This document shows, one piece after another, positions 8,598-17,319 of a DNA stretch of 50,711 nucleotides. Numbering within the stretch: the stretch's first letter is position 1; every line of letters begins with the position of its first letter. A program made the translations under genes and the position numbers. Origin of the DNA: Pedobacter sp. (GTDB taxonomy: Bacteria; Bacteroidota; Bacteroidia; Sphingobacteriales; Sphingobacteriaceae). The stretch spans positions 1 to 50,711 of the forward strand of contig JACMND010000076.1 in the NCBI GenBank assembly GCA_014378705.1. Reading direction: 5' to 3'. Below the pieces are notes generated by a model, which saw only the letters and a list, made by a program, of their open reading frames with translations, ran no database searches and was not told where the DNA came from.

Positions 8598-10538
8598 TTA
8601 TACAGGAAAGTAAACACTTACTTTGGTGCCATTACCTAGACTTGATTCAATAGCGCAATCACCTTCTAGAGCTACGGCACGAGCCTTGATATTTTTTAGC
8701 CCAAATCCCTCTTTAACTGCTTCCAGATCAAACCCAATTCCATTATCAGTTAAAGTCAGAACAACCTTTCCTTGTTCACAAAACACAGTTATATCCAATT
8801 TATTTGCCTGAGCATATTTGATTATATTATTAACCCCTTCCTGAATGATTCTGAATAAATTAGTGGCTGCTAATGCATTTAGAACACAACACCCGTTACT
8901 GGAAATACAAATAATAAGGTTCTGATTGGCTGCTTGAAAAGGCTTAACATATTCCCGGAGCTTAATAATAAACTCGTCCAGATCAACTTCTTGTTTGTTG
9001 ATTAACCAAACAGTTCTTCTAAGTTCAGTAATAGCTACCTGGGTTATTTTTTGTATCTCAACTAATACACCTGTATCTACCGAAGCTAATTTATTAAGAT
9101 GTTGTATGGACGTATTAATGAAGGTTAATTGTGATCCTATATTATCGTGAAGTTCTCTGGATATTCTTAATTTTTCTTCCTGAAGTTGAAACCGCGCTTC
9201 AGCACCAGCTAATTTAAGACTGAATTCATTTTTAGTCTTAAGCTTGCTATGTTTTATTCGCCAGGTTCTATAAATAATAAATGCAAAACTGCTTAATAAT
9301 AGAACAAAAAATGCCGAATAGATTAGCCAGCTGTTTTTTCTACTGAGTTCCATTGCATTAAGCATGAGCGTCTCCTTGCTCTTTGCAAGTTCCTTCTCTT
9401 TTCGCTCAGTTGCATACTTAGTTTGCAAATCCCTGATAGAAGTTAAATGCTGCCTGTCTGCGATAGAATCCTTAACTGCATTTAATTTCTCTAAATAAAT
9501 GAGAGCGGAATAGGATCTGTTCGTTTTTTTATGAAAGTCATATATGGATTGCAAGGCGTCTCGCTGCGTTTCTATATCTGGTTCAGCAACAGCCATATGA
9601 TACCCTTTGAGCAAAGACTTCTCGGCTTTATCAAATTGAGCAATGTTGGTATAAGCCTGCCCCAGATAGACATAAATGGCGTCGATGTGCTGATTATTCT
9701 GCGAGGATTTATAAGTTTGCAATGACTTTAAAAAGTTTGGTATAGATTCTTTACTTTGGCCGCTTTCAATCTGAGCTTTACCAATCTCTGCGAAGACAAT
9801 AGCCTTCATCGACATATCGCCTGTTAATTCAAAAAGTTTAGCTGCTTTTTGGTAATAAGTAATAGCACTCTTGTAGTTGCCGGAATTTCGCTCAATATAT
9901 CCAAGACTTCCCAGGCACTCGCTAATTCGCGGCAGATTTTTGAGTGATACAAATAACTTGTATGCTTGACGGTAATATTCCTTTGCCTTATCGAAATCCT
10001 GAGAAACAAGGTACATATTCCCTATTTGCCTGAGTGAAAGAGCCTGGCCAAGTGTGTCATTTGCGGATTCGGCAATTTCCAAGGATTCTCTATAATATTT
10101 TTGAGCGGTTATTAGCCTTGAATTTCTTCTTTCAATCAAGCCGAGCCCCAATAAAGATTCAACCTCAATAAACCGATCCTTACATTGCACGGCTAGCTTC
10201 CTGCCTTTCTCGTAATATTTTATACTCGAATCGGGAAGGTTCTGCGATAAGAATATACCTGCTTTTACATTATGATTTTTCGCCAGCCCTTTTTTGGATT
10301 TACTTTTGGTGTAGATTTGAAAGGCTGCTTTCTGATAGCTCCATGCTTTTACAGAATCAATGTCCTGGTAATTCTGGCTTATTTTATTGTATAAAAAAGC
10401 TTTTTCATCATCACTTTTAGCCTCGCTTAAACTTGCGAGCAGTTTAGATAACTTTTGGGGTATTGACTGACCTGAACCCGTGATCTGAAAGCCTGTTACT
10501 AAAACTAGAATAAGTAAATTTTTAAATTTTTTTTTCAC
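8598..10538 (-). CDS. TPR-containing sensor histidine kinase, NarL-partner (HisKA_3) type
   Basis: Membrane sensor kinase. Numbered from the GTG at 10538 (646 residues), it has a signal peptide (MKKKFKNLLILVLVTGF...), about six tetratricopeptide repeats in the periplasmic part (about 50-330), a coiled linker, one transmembrane helix (about 403-423), a HisKA_3 dimerisation domain with His464 in RISRELHDNIGSQLT, and an ATPase domain with N-box (FRIIQEGVNNIIKYA), DNGIGFD and GFGLKNIKARA. A TTG nine codons earlier (10565) is also open, but GTG gives the normal signal peptide. This TPR-HK plus LuxR-RR pair is a common Bacteroidota design; the TPR part probably senses a protein or peptide signal outside the cytoplasm. 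Confidence 0.9.
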   Translation of the reverse strand: MKKKFKNLLILVLVTGFQITGSGQSIPQKLSKLLASLSEAKSDDEKAFLYNKISQNYQDIDSVKAWSYQKAAFQIYTKSKSKKGLAKNHNVKAGIFLSQNLPDSSIKYYEKGRKLAVQCKDRFIEVESLLGLGLIERRNSRLITAQKYYRESLEIAESANDTLGQALSLRQIGNMYLVSQDFDKAKEYYRQAYKLFVSLKNLPRISECLGSLGYIERNSGNYKSAITYYQKAAKLFELTGDMSMKAIVFAEIGKAQIESGQSKESIPNFLKSLQTYKSSQNNQHIDAIYVYLGQAYTNIAQFDKAEKSLLKGYHMAVAEPDIETQRDALQSIYDFHKKTNRSYSALIYLEKLNAVKDSIADRQHLTSIRDLQTKYATERKEKELAKSKETLMLNAMELSRKNSWLIYSAFFVLLLSSFAFIIYRTWRIKHSKLKTKNEFSLKLAGAEARFQLQEEKLRISRELHDNIGSQLTFINTSIQHLNKLASVDTGVLVEIQKITQVAITELRRTVWLINKQEVDLDEFIIKLREYVKPFQAANQNLIICISSNGCCVLNALAATNLFRIIQEGVNNIIKYAQANKLDITVFCEQGKVVLTLTDNGIGFDLEAVKEGFGLKNIKARAVALEGDCAIESSLGNGTKVSVYFPV

Positions 10539-10655
10539 CTGCAAAAACGTTAAACGTATCGTCAAGTCGAAGATGCATTTTTTACCTTAATTGTTCAGTT
10601 GTTAAGAAAAATATTTAAAAAAAGCCTCATCTTAAACGATTTAACCTCATAAAAA

Positions 10656-10673
10656 ATACGAAATTCTGCGTAT
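10656..10673 (+). promoter_or_regulatory. Site C: ATACG-N8-CGTAT dyad, putative response-regulator operator
   Basis: The sequence is ATACGAAATTCTGCGTAT, differing from site B at one base, with matching flanks (AAAA before, GGT after). Spacing to the -7-like box TATTTTCG (10696-10703) is 22 bases. The site is between the divergent kinase and the 312-residue exported protein. In the kinase direction, no -7-like box lies at the 22-base distance. Confidence 0.75.
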
Positions 10674-10695
10674 GGTAGATGAATCACCTTCGTGG

Positions 10696-10703
10696 TATTT
10701 TCG
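10696..10703 (+). promoter_or_regulatory. -7-like box downstream of site C
   Basis: TATTTTCG has one mismatch to TAnnTTTG. It starts 22 bases after site C and ends 22 bases before the start codon at 10726. Confidence 0.55.
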
Positions 10704-10725
10704 ATTCGATCAATGAATAAATTTT

Positions 10726-11664
10726 ATGAAGAACGCACTTTTAGTCATACTAGGGTTTTTGGCATTTACATCATTTAAAAAGGAAATCAAAACACCTGAA
10801 GAAGAGATTACAAGCCCTGATGAAGTGCATAAGGTCTTGAAAGATAATTCCAGATTCAATAATGTGTTTAATGTTGTAAAAGGCCTTTCATTGGCAACGG
10901 GTATATGCCCGTCAATTCAAGTAGCTGATTTCAGCTTCGAGACTATTAATAACTTTAATATTGTTTACTATTCCAAAGCCACTTCTCAACAATTGGTTTT
11001 AACCAATTACTATTTAGAAACTTCGAACTCTTCCATTCTGACAAAGGTTTGCAGTCCATTTTCAATAACTTTTCTAAACAACAGCGGCAGTCGCATTATC
11101 CGTTCTTTTCTAAAACCACGGCAGCCCGCACAAGGAGCGTCTATGGCCTTCACCATTGGTCCTGAATCAAAAGTAGTCTCAGGTTATAATTATAACAAAC
11201 AGACTCTGTTAGCGGTAACGCAATTAAAACCTGAGGGTGTTAAACAATCTGGTGCATTTTTTACCATGAGACATTACAGAGCCGATGGGAAGATCCTTGA
11301 AATCTCACTCAAAGATCAACCCTTAAAAAAGTATTGGACCTTCTCTTATAATTCCACTAAAAAGTTGCTGACTAAAGAACTGAAAAATATTACTTTGAAA
11401 TACAGCGGCGACAGTATTGATCTGGACCTTGATGAACTTGGAAATATCTACTATTCTAAATATGCATTGAACGGAACCAACAAAGTTGGCGTGTCGATAT
11501 ATAAAAACAGCCTTGAAAGTCCAACGACCAGAATTGATGCCGATGATTTTTTAAAATTTAGCACAATTCTTAAATTGAAGGTTTTGATGGAGAAAATATA
11601 TCTTGTGCTAAACAGCAGGAAAACCGGGTTTGGAGGGTACCAATTTTCTGTTTTAAGGCAGTAA
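10726..11664 (+). CDS. Exported protein of unknown function with altered lipobox
   Basis: I do not recognise the family. The 312-residue product has a short hydrophobic N-terminus (MKNALLVILGFLAFTSFKKE). Bacteroidota lipoproteins usually read SCKKE at this point; here the cysteine position holds phenylalanine (codon TTT, one base from TGT), so lipidation looks lost or the cysteine is a sequencing error. The rest is mostly predicted beta strand without repeats I can align. It has operator site C upstream and is divergent from the sensor kinase, so it is probably a target and perhaps a partner of the two-component system. Confidence 0.75.
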   Translation: MKNALLVILGFLAFTSFKKEIKTPEEEITSPDEVHKVLKDNSRFNNVFNVVKGLSLATGICPSIQVADFSFETINNFNIVYYSKATSQQLVLTNYYLETSNSSILTKVCSPFSITFLNNSGSRIIRSFLKPRQPAQGASMAFTIGPESKVVSGYNYNKQTLLAVTQLKPEGVKQSGAFFTMRHYRADGKILEISLKDQPLKKYWTFSYNSTKKLLTKELKNITLKYSGDSIDLDLDELGNIYYSKYALNGTNKVGVSIYKNSLESPTTRIDADDFLKFSTILKLKVLMEKIYLVLNSRKTGFGGYQFSVLRQ

Positions 11665-11993
11665 TAATTTTCCACTTCGAGACACGCATAATTTGAAAAT
11701 TGCGGGGCCTTATTCCAGTTGTTCTGATTTGTATTAAGTTTATTTTAAAACGCCTCTATCCGTTTCGCTAGTCACCAATAGCACCATGTGTACTAATTTA
11801 ATTGTTAGAATTTGTTTATTCAATAGATGTAAATTCTGTAATGATGTTTAATGTAGTTTAGAATCTAAATGATCTACATCAGGATATTTACTTTTTATCC
11901 TCTCCCACCCTTGAATAGGAACTTGAACAGCTGCAATTTGTCCCTTTTCGTTTGAAAGATATTGCACACTAAATAAACAGATTTAACAAATGC
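11665..11993. other. Gene-free gap, 329 bases
   Basis: No gene is visible. Near 11689 the sequence ACGCATAATTT matches part of site B, but the second half site is absent. Nothing else structured is seen between the two convergent genes. Confidence 0.5.
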
Positions 11994-12425
11994 CTATAAA
12001 GTCAGTTCCTTTTCCCTTAAAGCCAGGTCAGCAATACTGGTAGTTCCCATAATCTTAAGGGTGGCATCTCTTACTTTCTCCATCATCTCGCGAATGCTGC
12101 ATGTTCGTTCGTTACGGCACTCATCACAGCGCTGATAAAAGTTTATGCTTACACACGGAAGTAACGCTATAGGGCCTTCAAGGATGCGTATAACGGTACT
12201 TACCATAATTTCTGCAGGGGGTTGCAAGAGAAAGTATCCTCCCCCTGCCCCCATTTTACTTCCAAGGAGTTGCTTTCTTTTCATTTCAAGAAGGATACCT
12301 TCCAAAAATCTTTTGGGCAAATTTCCAACAGCTGCAATTTCAGAAATGAGCATGGGCCTGTTATCCTTCGCCCTGACCATTACAATCAATGCTCTAATAG
12401 CATACTTGGTTTTTTTTGTTAGCAA
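11994..12425 (-). CDS. Rrf2-family transcriptional regulator with Fe-S type cysteines
   Basis: A 143-residue winged-helix regulator of the IscR/NsrR/CymR/RsrR superfamily. The N-terminus (KKTKYAIRALIVMV) and the helix-turn-helix region (LISEIAAVGNLPKRFLEGILLEMKRKQLL, about 26-54) followed by the wing GAGGGYFL are typical. Cys91, Cys100, Cys103 and Cys109 form the cysteine cluster that binds an Fe-S centre in IscR or NsrR, although the spacing differs from both. It is encoded on the same strand as, and 259 bases after, the TonB receptor. Two dyads resembling Rrf2 operators lie upstream of that receptor, so it probably controls this locus. The effector (iron-sulfur status, sulfur supply or nitric oxide) cannot be told from sequence. 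Confidence 0.88.
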   Translation of the reverse strand: MLTKKTKYAIRALIVMVRAKDNRPMLISEIAAVGNLPKRFLEGILLEMKRKQLLGSKMGAGGGYFLLQPPAEIMVSTVIRILEGPIALLPCVSINFYQRCDECRNERTCSIREMMEKVRDATLKIMGTTSIADLALREKELTL

Positions 12426-12684
12426 AACACCACAATGAGTTTGAGATATTAAAGATTTTTTAAATTTAGAGAATTACAATCTAAATAGATATCGAAAAAA
12501 TATTTATCCTGTGAATATGGTGTTTAAAATTGTTAACACATCCTTCAAATAAGATTAGCCACCTTCGGATTTTTATATCCAATTCTTAAAATCCTACTTT
12601 GATAATAAGCGTGTTCTTGTAATTTGCTTATTCTGGTTTTCAAAATATACCCAAATAATTTTACAGCTTTCTGTGTGCTTACTT

Positions 12685-15651
12685 TTACTTCAATAATCCG
12701 TCAAAGGTCAATGCAATATAATAAAGACCGCCTAATGTGGGTCCGCCGGCATACTGAAAATACTTTGAATTAAATATATTTGTTCCCCCTGTTTTAACTA
12801 TCGCTTTTACTTTGGGTAAACGATAACTAACCTGTGCATCGAAGGTATTAAATGAAGAAACCAAACCATTCACTAAAGGGCTTTCCCACTGAAAAGCATC
12901 CTGCCATTTCCATACCATATTAAAGCCCAGGTTTTTAATTATTTCCCGGTTTCCAAAAGAAAGATTTGTGGCCAGATTGGGAGTATTGAACCCTACTACA
13001 AAATAATCACTCTGCTTATTTTCTGAGATATCATTATAGCTCAGACTACCTGCAAAAGTGTATTTCTTATAAAAATTATAAGTTAGGCCCAATGATGACC
13101 CAAAGTTATTATACGTGTTTTTAGCATTAGTGTAAACGCGGTAACGGGTTTGCTGTGCATTCCGGTTTGCTGCAAGCATCGCAATTACTGCCTCATCAGA
13201 ACCTACAGTAACCTGATTAACAGGCTTCCCACTTCCTGATTGGTAGGGTACCGACACTTCTACCTGCCCTAAAAAACCCACATACTGATTGGCGTACGCA
13301 TCTAAATCTACCACGAGCTTATTATTTAAAAGAATGCTTTTATAACCTGCTTCGAAAGAGTTTATCCGCTCAGGGCGGGTTTCAGCAAGACTTGTTATTG
13401 CAAGAAGATTTCGGTTCTTCAAGGCAGCCTCGTTAGCTGGCAATCCGGTGGTCAAATCCTTATTAACAGCGGCGTTAAAACTATTAATTGATGCTAAAGT
13501 ATAGGAGTTATCAAGGTAATTCAGACCTTTATTAATGTAGGATAAACCACCAACCCTCCTTATATTTCCGTTGTTAACAAAAGAGATCGCTTCAAAGATA
13601 GCCGGAAATCTGAAGCCATTTTGAAAAGATACCCTGAAGTTATGCTTCTCAGCTAAAGTATACACAGCCGCAACCCGGGGGTTTATTTTAGCTTGAAACT
13701 CCGGATTATAATCCAATCTCAACGAGCCGTATAATTTCAACTTTTCCTTGAGAAGTGTTTTAGTTACCTGAGCAAATCCACCAAATTTCTTGTAATAAAC
13801 ATTATCGCCAAAACTACCGTCTGGCAGCGGTTTATTTCTGTCAGCGATGGGCCTGCTAAAATCTACAAAGTTATTTCCATCCGGAATCACTTCATAAATC
13901 CGGGCATCAGCACCAATCAGCAAATCAAAAACCTTTATTTTTTCTGAAAGATTCCATTGCGCATCCGTATGGTAGGTTCTGCTTCTTTGTGTTAACCAGG
14001 CACCTCCGGTTTTCGCTGCGCCTGTTCCAGGCAATACCGCATCATTATCCCAATTATTGATTTTAATAATGGTATTCTTCAATTCGTCAAAATAAGGAGT
14101 ACCCGGTTCAGCCCTACCTGCATCGGCAGCTGCCCTGGCTGTTCTTAGTGCTTCTGGTAATGGTACGCTGGCATTTAATGCAGTTTGCAGAGAAGCTTTA
14201 TATTTTGCGCCCCATACAGAATTAGTACCTCCGCTGGTTACATCAAGGTTATCTACCAATGGTTTCAAATTATAGGAATCGCCTGTATTCTCAATAGAAG
14301 CATAGGTTCTTATAAAATAATTAGCGCCCTTTAGCTCTAGTTTATGATTTTGAACAACAACATTATCCAGCTGAATTTTATTGCCTCTCTGAAAAACACC
14401 ATCCATTTTACCTATCCTATATCCATAAGATAACTCCGCGTTTTCTGTTAAGCGATAATGTAAAGCAGCATCAAGTTTTAGGTTATCAACAGCCGGATTA
14501 ACCAAATCCTTCTCATAATACCCGGTTCGTCTTACAATAATACTTTGATTGCCTGTTCTCCCCGGAATAGTTAAACCACTAATAGTTACGGCATTACTGC
14601 CACCATCATCCCCGTATTTATTCCAGGCGTCATAAGCGGGATTATCAAAGTCTGAAGCCAATTCCTGAAAAGCTGGATTGGCTGTATTTAGATTGTTGGG
14701 ATTCTGGTTTATCCTGGTATCAGAAACCCAGTCAGTTCCTCTCAAATAACTTAGATTAACTTTAAATGCCCAATTATTATTAAAGGCTTTGGCATATCTA
14801 ATAGCTGTTTCAGTTAAATTGCTCAATTCTCTTCCGGTACCGCCGCTGTGATTAATCCCTGCCCTTTGATAAAAACTCAATCCCTGGTAATAGAACGGGC
14901 TCTTCGTTAAAAGATTAGCCATCCCATTTATGGCGTTCATACCATAAAGGGCAGACGCTGCTCCGGGAGTAATTTCCACACTGGCAATATCAAGTTCGGT
15001 TGGCCCAATAGAATTTCCAAGAGGGACACCCAATGTACCGGCTTGCATATCAACTCCGTCAACCAGCTGCACAAACCGAAAATTATTAGGAATGTTAAAC
15101 CCTCTTGTATTAGGAACTTTAAACGTAATACTGGAGGTTGTCATTTGCACTCCTTTAACATTTTCCAGAGCGTCATAGAAACTTGGCGCAGGAGATTCTC
15201 TTATCGATTTAATATCCAATTTTTCTATAGCAACTGGAGATTTCATGATGCTTTCCTCAACCCTGGATGCAGTAACAACCACTTCCTGCCCTAGCTGAGT
15301 TTGAGTAATTAAAGCGATGCTCAGCCTTGAATCAGCTCCACTAACTATAAATTCCTGTGTTTTAAAACCGATACTCGAAACTACAAGCGTGAGGGGAAAA
15401 TTGGCTTTTGTTTTAAGATTGAATGTGCCATCGTTTTTTGTAGAAGATCCATTAACGGTATTTTTAACAGAGACACTAACACCTGGAATGGGCGCTTTGC
15501 TTATATCATCGATGATTGTACCAGAAATTACAATTAAATTATTTCCCTGAGCGAGCACAAAACGCGGTTCTAAAACCGAGATGATTACAATGGCAAAAAT
15601 GTAAGTTGGTCGAAATAATGCCTTAATTTTTGAATTCGATAAAAGTTTCAT
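12685..15651 (-). CDS. TonB-dependent outer-membrane receptor
   Basis: A 988-residue ligand-gated outer-membrane channel energised by TonB. A signal peptide (ending near LAQG) is followed by a carboxypeptidase-like beta domain (about 40-110, VISGTIIDDISKAPIPGVSVSV) and a plug domain (about 120-260) with VVVTASRVEESIMKSP, DGVDMQAGTLG and the ASALYGMNAINGMANLLTK end. The remaining 700 residues form the 22-strand barrel. There is no SusD-like gene beside it, arguing against a polysaccharide utilisation locus. Two Rrf2-type dyads lie in the 431-base gap upstream, and a ChrA-type transporter is divergent. The substrate is unknown; sulfur- or iron-containing compounds would fit an Rrf2 regulator. 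Confidence 0.93.
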   Translation of the reverse strand: MKLLSNSKIKALFRPTYIFAIVIISVLEPRFVLAQGNNLIVISGTIIDDISKAPIPGVSVSVKNTVNGSSTKNDGTFNLKTKANFPLTLVVSSIGFKTQEFIVSGADSRLSIALITQTQLGQEVVVTASRVEESIMKSPVAIEKLDIKSIRESPAPSFYDALENVKGVQMTTSSITFKVPNTRGFNIPNNFRFVQLVDGVDMQAGTLGVPLGNSIGPTELDIASVEITPGAASALYGMNAINGMANLLTKSPFYYQGLSFYQRAGINHSGGTGRELSNLTETAIRYAKAFNNNWAFKVNLSYLRGTDWVSDTRINQNPNNLNTANPAFQELASDFDNPAYDAWNKYGDDGGSNAVTISGLTIPGRTGNQSIIVRRTGYYEKDLVNPAVDNLKLDAALHYRLTENAELSYGYRIGKMDGVFQRGNKIQLDNVVVQNHKLELKGANYFIRTYASIENTGDSYNLKPLVDNLDVTSGGTNSVWGAKYKASLQTALNASVPLPEALRTARAAADAGRAEPGTPYFDELKNTIIKINNWDNDAVLPGTGAAKTGGAWLTQRSRTYHTDAQWNLSEKIKVFDLLIGADARIYEVIPDGNNFVDFSRPIADRNKPLPDGSFGDNVYYKKFGGFAQVTKTLLKEKLKLYGSLRLDYNPEFQAKINPRVAAVYTLAEKHNFRVSFQNGFRFPAIFEAISFVNNGNIRRVGGLSYINKGLNYLDNSYTLASINSFNAAVNKDLTTGLPANEAALKNRNLLAITSLAETRPERINSFEAGYKSILLNNKLVVDLDAYANQYVGFLGQVEVSVPYQSGSGKPVNQVTVGSDEAVIAMLAANRNAQQTRYRVYTNAKNTYNNFGSSLGLTYNFYKKYTFAGSLSYNDISENKQSDYFVVGFNTPNLATNLSFGNREIIKNLGFNMVWKWQDAFQWESPLVNGLVSSFNTFDAQVSYRLPKVKAIVKTGGTNIFNSKYFQYAGGPTLGGLYYIALTFDGLLK

Positions 15652-15757
15652 AATTGATTTTAAAAGTGTTAAATGATTTTGGATGATTGCTGATTAACCG
15701 ATCATCAACACAAACTATCTCCGAAGAAGCCGGATCCATTGAAAAGTAAAAATAAAT

Positions 15758-15796
15758 TTGTATACATACTATATAGTCTACTGATTTAGTATACAA
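15758..15796. promoter_or_regulatory. Rrf2-type operator candidate upstream of the TonB receptor
   Basis: Perfect outer arms TTGTATAC (15758-15765) and GTATACAA (15789-15796) enclose the core TCTACTGATTTAGTATA (15777-15793). From memory, the E. coli IscR type 1 consensus is ATASYYGACTRWWWYAGTCRRSTAT; positions 15773-15797 agree at 21 of 25 places. The core fits TCTACT-N5-AGTAGA with one mismatch. The Rrf2 gene nearby is the obvious candidate binder. Confidence 0.6.
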
Positions 15797-15946
15797 TTAT
15801 AAGACAAGTTTTTTGAATCACAAAATAAGTATCCATTTTATTTAATTAACTTTAAAATAATTTTTATACAAAATGGACTGTATTTTAGGGACCAATAGCT
15901 ATTTTCAAACTGTATTGATAATTACTGCACTTAATGATGGCCATTT

Positions 15947-15971
15947 ACAATCTACAGAACTAGTAGATTGT
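15947..15971. promoter_or_regulatory. Second Rrf2-type dyad, on the ChrA side
   Basis: A perfect 9-base inverted repeat, ACAATCTAC / GTAGATTGT, with a 7-base centre. Its inner part (15951-15967, TCTACAGAACTAGTAGA) fits TCTACT-N5-AGTAGA with one mismatch, the same core as the site at 15777-15793. It lies about 111 bases before the chrA start. Confidence 0.6.
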
Positions 15972-16082
15972 ATTTAATTAATAGCAAGTTATTACCTATT
16001 GTATTCAATAAATTTTTTATCAAGCATCTCATATATTAACCTGTACCAATTAAAAGGTTAACCCTGTTATCATAATATTACC

Positions 16083-17249
16083 ATGAACGAGCCCATCAAG
16101 TATACGCTTTATGACATTACTCTTTACTTTCTCAAACTTGGCACCTGGGGTTTTGGCGGACCGGTTGCCTTGGTGGGATATATGCACCGTGATCTTGTTG
16201 AAGATAAATGCTGGCTCACTGAAGAAGAATATACGGAAGGATTAGCACTTGCACAATTAGCTCCGGGCCCGCTTGCCGCCCAGCTTGGAATTTACATTGG
16301 CTTTGTTCATTTCGGACTTCTTGGCGCAACCTTAACTGGTTTAGCTTTTATTATTCCCTCATTTATTATGGTTGTACTTTTGGGAATGGCCTATAAAATA
16401 TATAGCGGTTTAGCCTATATCCAGGCTATATTTTATGGTGTCGGTGCTTCAGTAATTGGCATTATCATGGTGAGCTCTTATAAACTCACCATTAAATCCA
16501 TCAGTAAATTTGAGCTCACAGCTATAAAATCTAAATGGATGCTTTGGTTTCTCTATCTACTATCTGTAATTATTACGGTGTTAACTCAACGGGAAGACGT
16601 TCTTCTTTTCATAGCCTCCGGCTTTTTGTATATGGTCATTAAGGCCCCACCTTCCTGGATTAAGAAATATACTACTTTACCTTCCATTTTTGTAGCTGGG
16701 ATAGGATTTTGGCAATATGAAAATAAGACTTTATGGGATATTGCTTTTTTCTTTACAAAAGCAGGTGCCTTTGTATTTGGCAGTGGTTTAGCCATTGTAC
16801 CTTTTCTTCACGGCGGGGTAGTCAAAGAGTTTGGATGGCTCACTGAGAACCAGTTTTTAGATGCCGTTGCTGTCGCTATGGTCACCCCCGGTCCAGTTGT
16901 TATCACGGTTGGTTTTATTGGTTACCTGGTTGCCGGCTTTCCCGGAGCTTGCATTGCTGCACTTGCTGTTTTTCTACCTTGTTATCTTTTTACGGTTATT
17001 CTGGCGCCTTCTTTTAAAAGGATAGCAAAAAACACAAGTATAAAAGCTTTTGTTGAAGGGATTACCGCATCTGTAATTGGAGCCCTGGTGGGTGCGGTAA
17101 TTGTTATAGGAATTCGTTCTATTATCGATATACCAACGGCACTTATTGCAATATCAAGTGTTCTAGCGTTAATTTACATCAAAAAAATACAGGAACCATT
17201 AATCATTGCAGTCGCTGCTGTTATTGGTATACTGCTTAATTTTTTTTAA
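16083..17249 (+). CDS. chrA: ChrA-family (CHR) chromate/anion transporter
   Basis: Inner-membrane transporter of 388 residues with two homologous CHR halves. The N-terminal half has FLKLGTWGFGGPVALVGYM (about 12-30) and GLALAQLAPGPLAAQLGIYIG (about 48-68); the second half repeats the pattern with FFTKAGAFVFGSGLAIVPFL and DAVAVAMVTPGPVVITVGFIGYL. About ten hydrophobic helices are visible. Known members export chromate, and chromate and sulfate are structural analogues. No chromate reductase or chrB gene is near. The divergent TonB receptor and the Rrf2-type dyads between them suggest another physiological anion may be the substrate. The bidomain length is normal for the family. Confidence 0.88.
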   Translation: MNEPIKYTLYDITLYFLKLGTWGFGGPVALVGYMHRDLVEDKCWLTEEEYTEGLALAQLAPGPLAAQLGIYIGFVHFGLLGATLTGLAFIIPSFIMVVLLGMAYKIYSGLAYIQAIFYGVGASVIGIIMVSSYKLTIKSISKFELTAIKSKWMLWFLYLLSVIITVLTQREDVLLFIASGFLYMVIKAPPSWIKKYTTLPSIFVAGIGFWQYENKTLWDIAFFFTKAGAFVFGSGLAIVPFLHGGVVKEFGWLTENQFLDAVAVAMVTPGPVVITVGFIGYLVAGFPGACIAALAVFLPCYLFTVILAPSFKRIAKNTSIKAFVEGITASVIGALVGAVIVIGIRSIIDIPTALIAISSVLALIYIKKIQEPLIIAVAAVIGILLNFF

Positions 17250-17319
17250 GACAAATACAGTTTTAACATTTTATAATTGCGGTAGGCCTTTTTGTTTTTC
17301 AGCAAGTTTAAAATGGAAA

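Larger units (their letters stand above)
15652..16082. other. Divergent regulatory gap between TonB receptor and ChrA, 431 bases
   Basis: No gene. It is very AT-rich and holds two dyads at 15758-15796 and 15947-15971 that share a TCTACT-N5-AGTAGA core. I could not place clear TAnnTTTG boxes for either gene. Confidence 0.6.

Noticed and set aside
10538-10673. Site C as a promoter element for the sensor kinase as well
   Set aside because: In the kinase direction the position 22 bases from the dyad reads AAGATGAG, not a TAnnTTTG-like box.
11689-11712. ACGCATAATTTGAAAATTGCG, partly like operator site B
   Set aside because: Only one half matches; the CGTAT half site at the required distance is missing and it lies after a gene end.
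12145-12438. Plus-strand open frames opposite the Rrf2 gene
   Set aside because: They are antisense shadows of a clear Rrf2 coding sequence with intact winged-helix and cysteine motifs.
16083-17249. ChrA locus as a horizontally acquired chromate-resistance island
   Set aside because: No mobile element, no chrB or reductase, and base composition like its neighbours. The nearby tRNA-Leu shows no attachment-site duplication that I can see.
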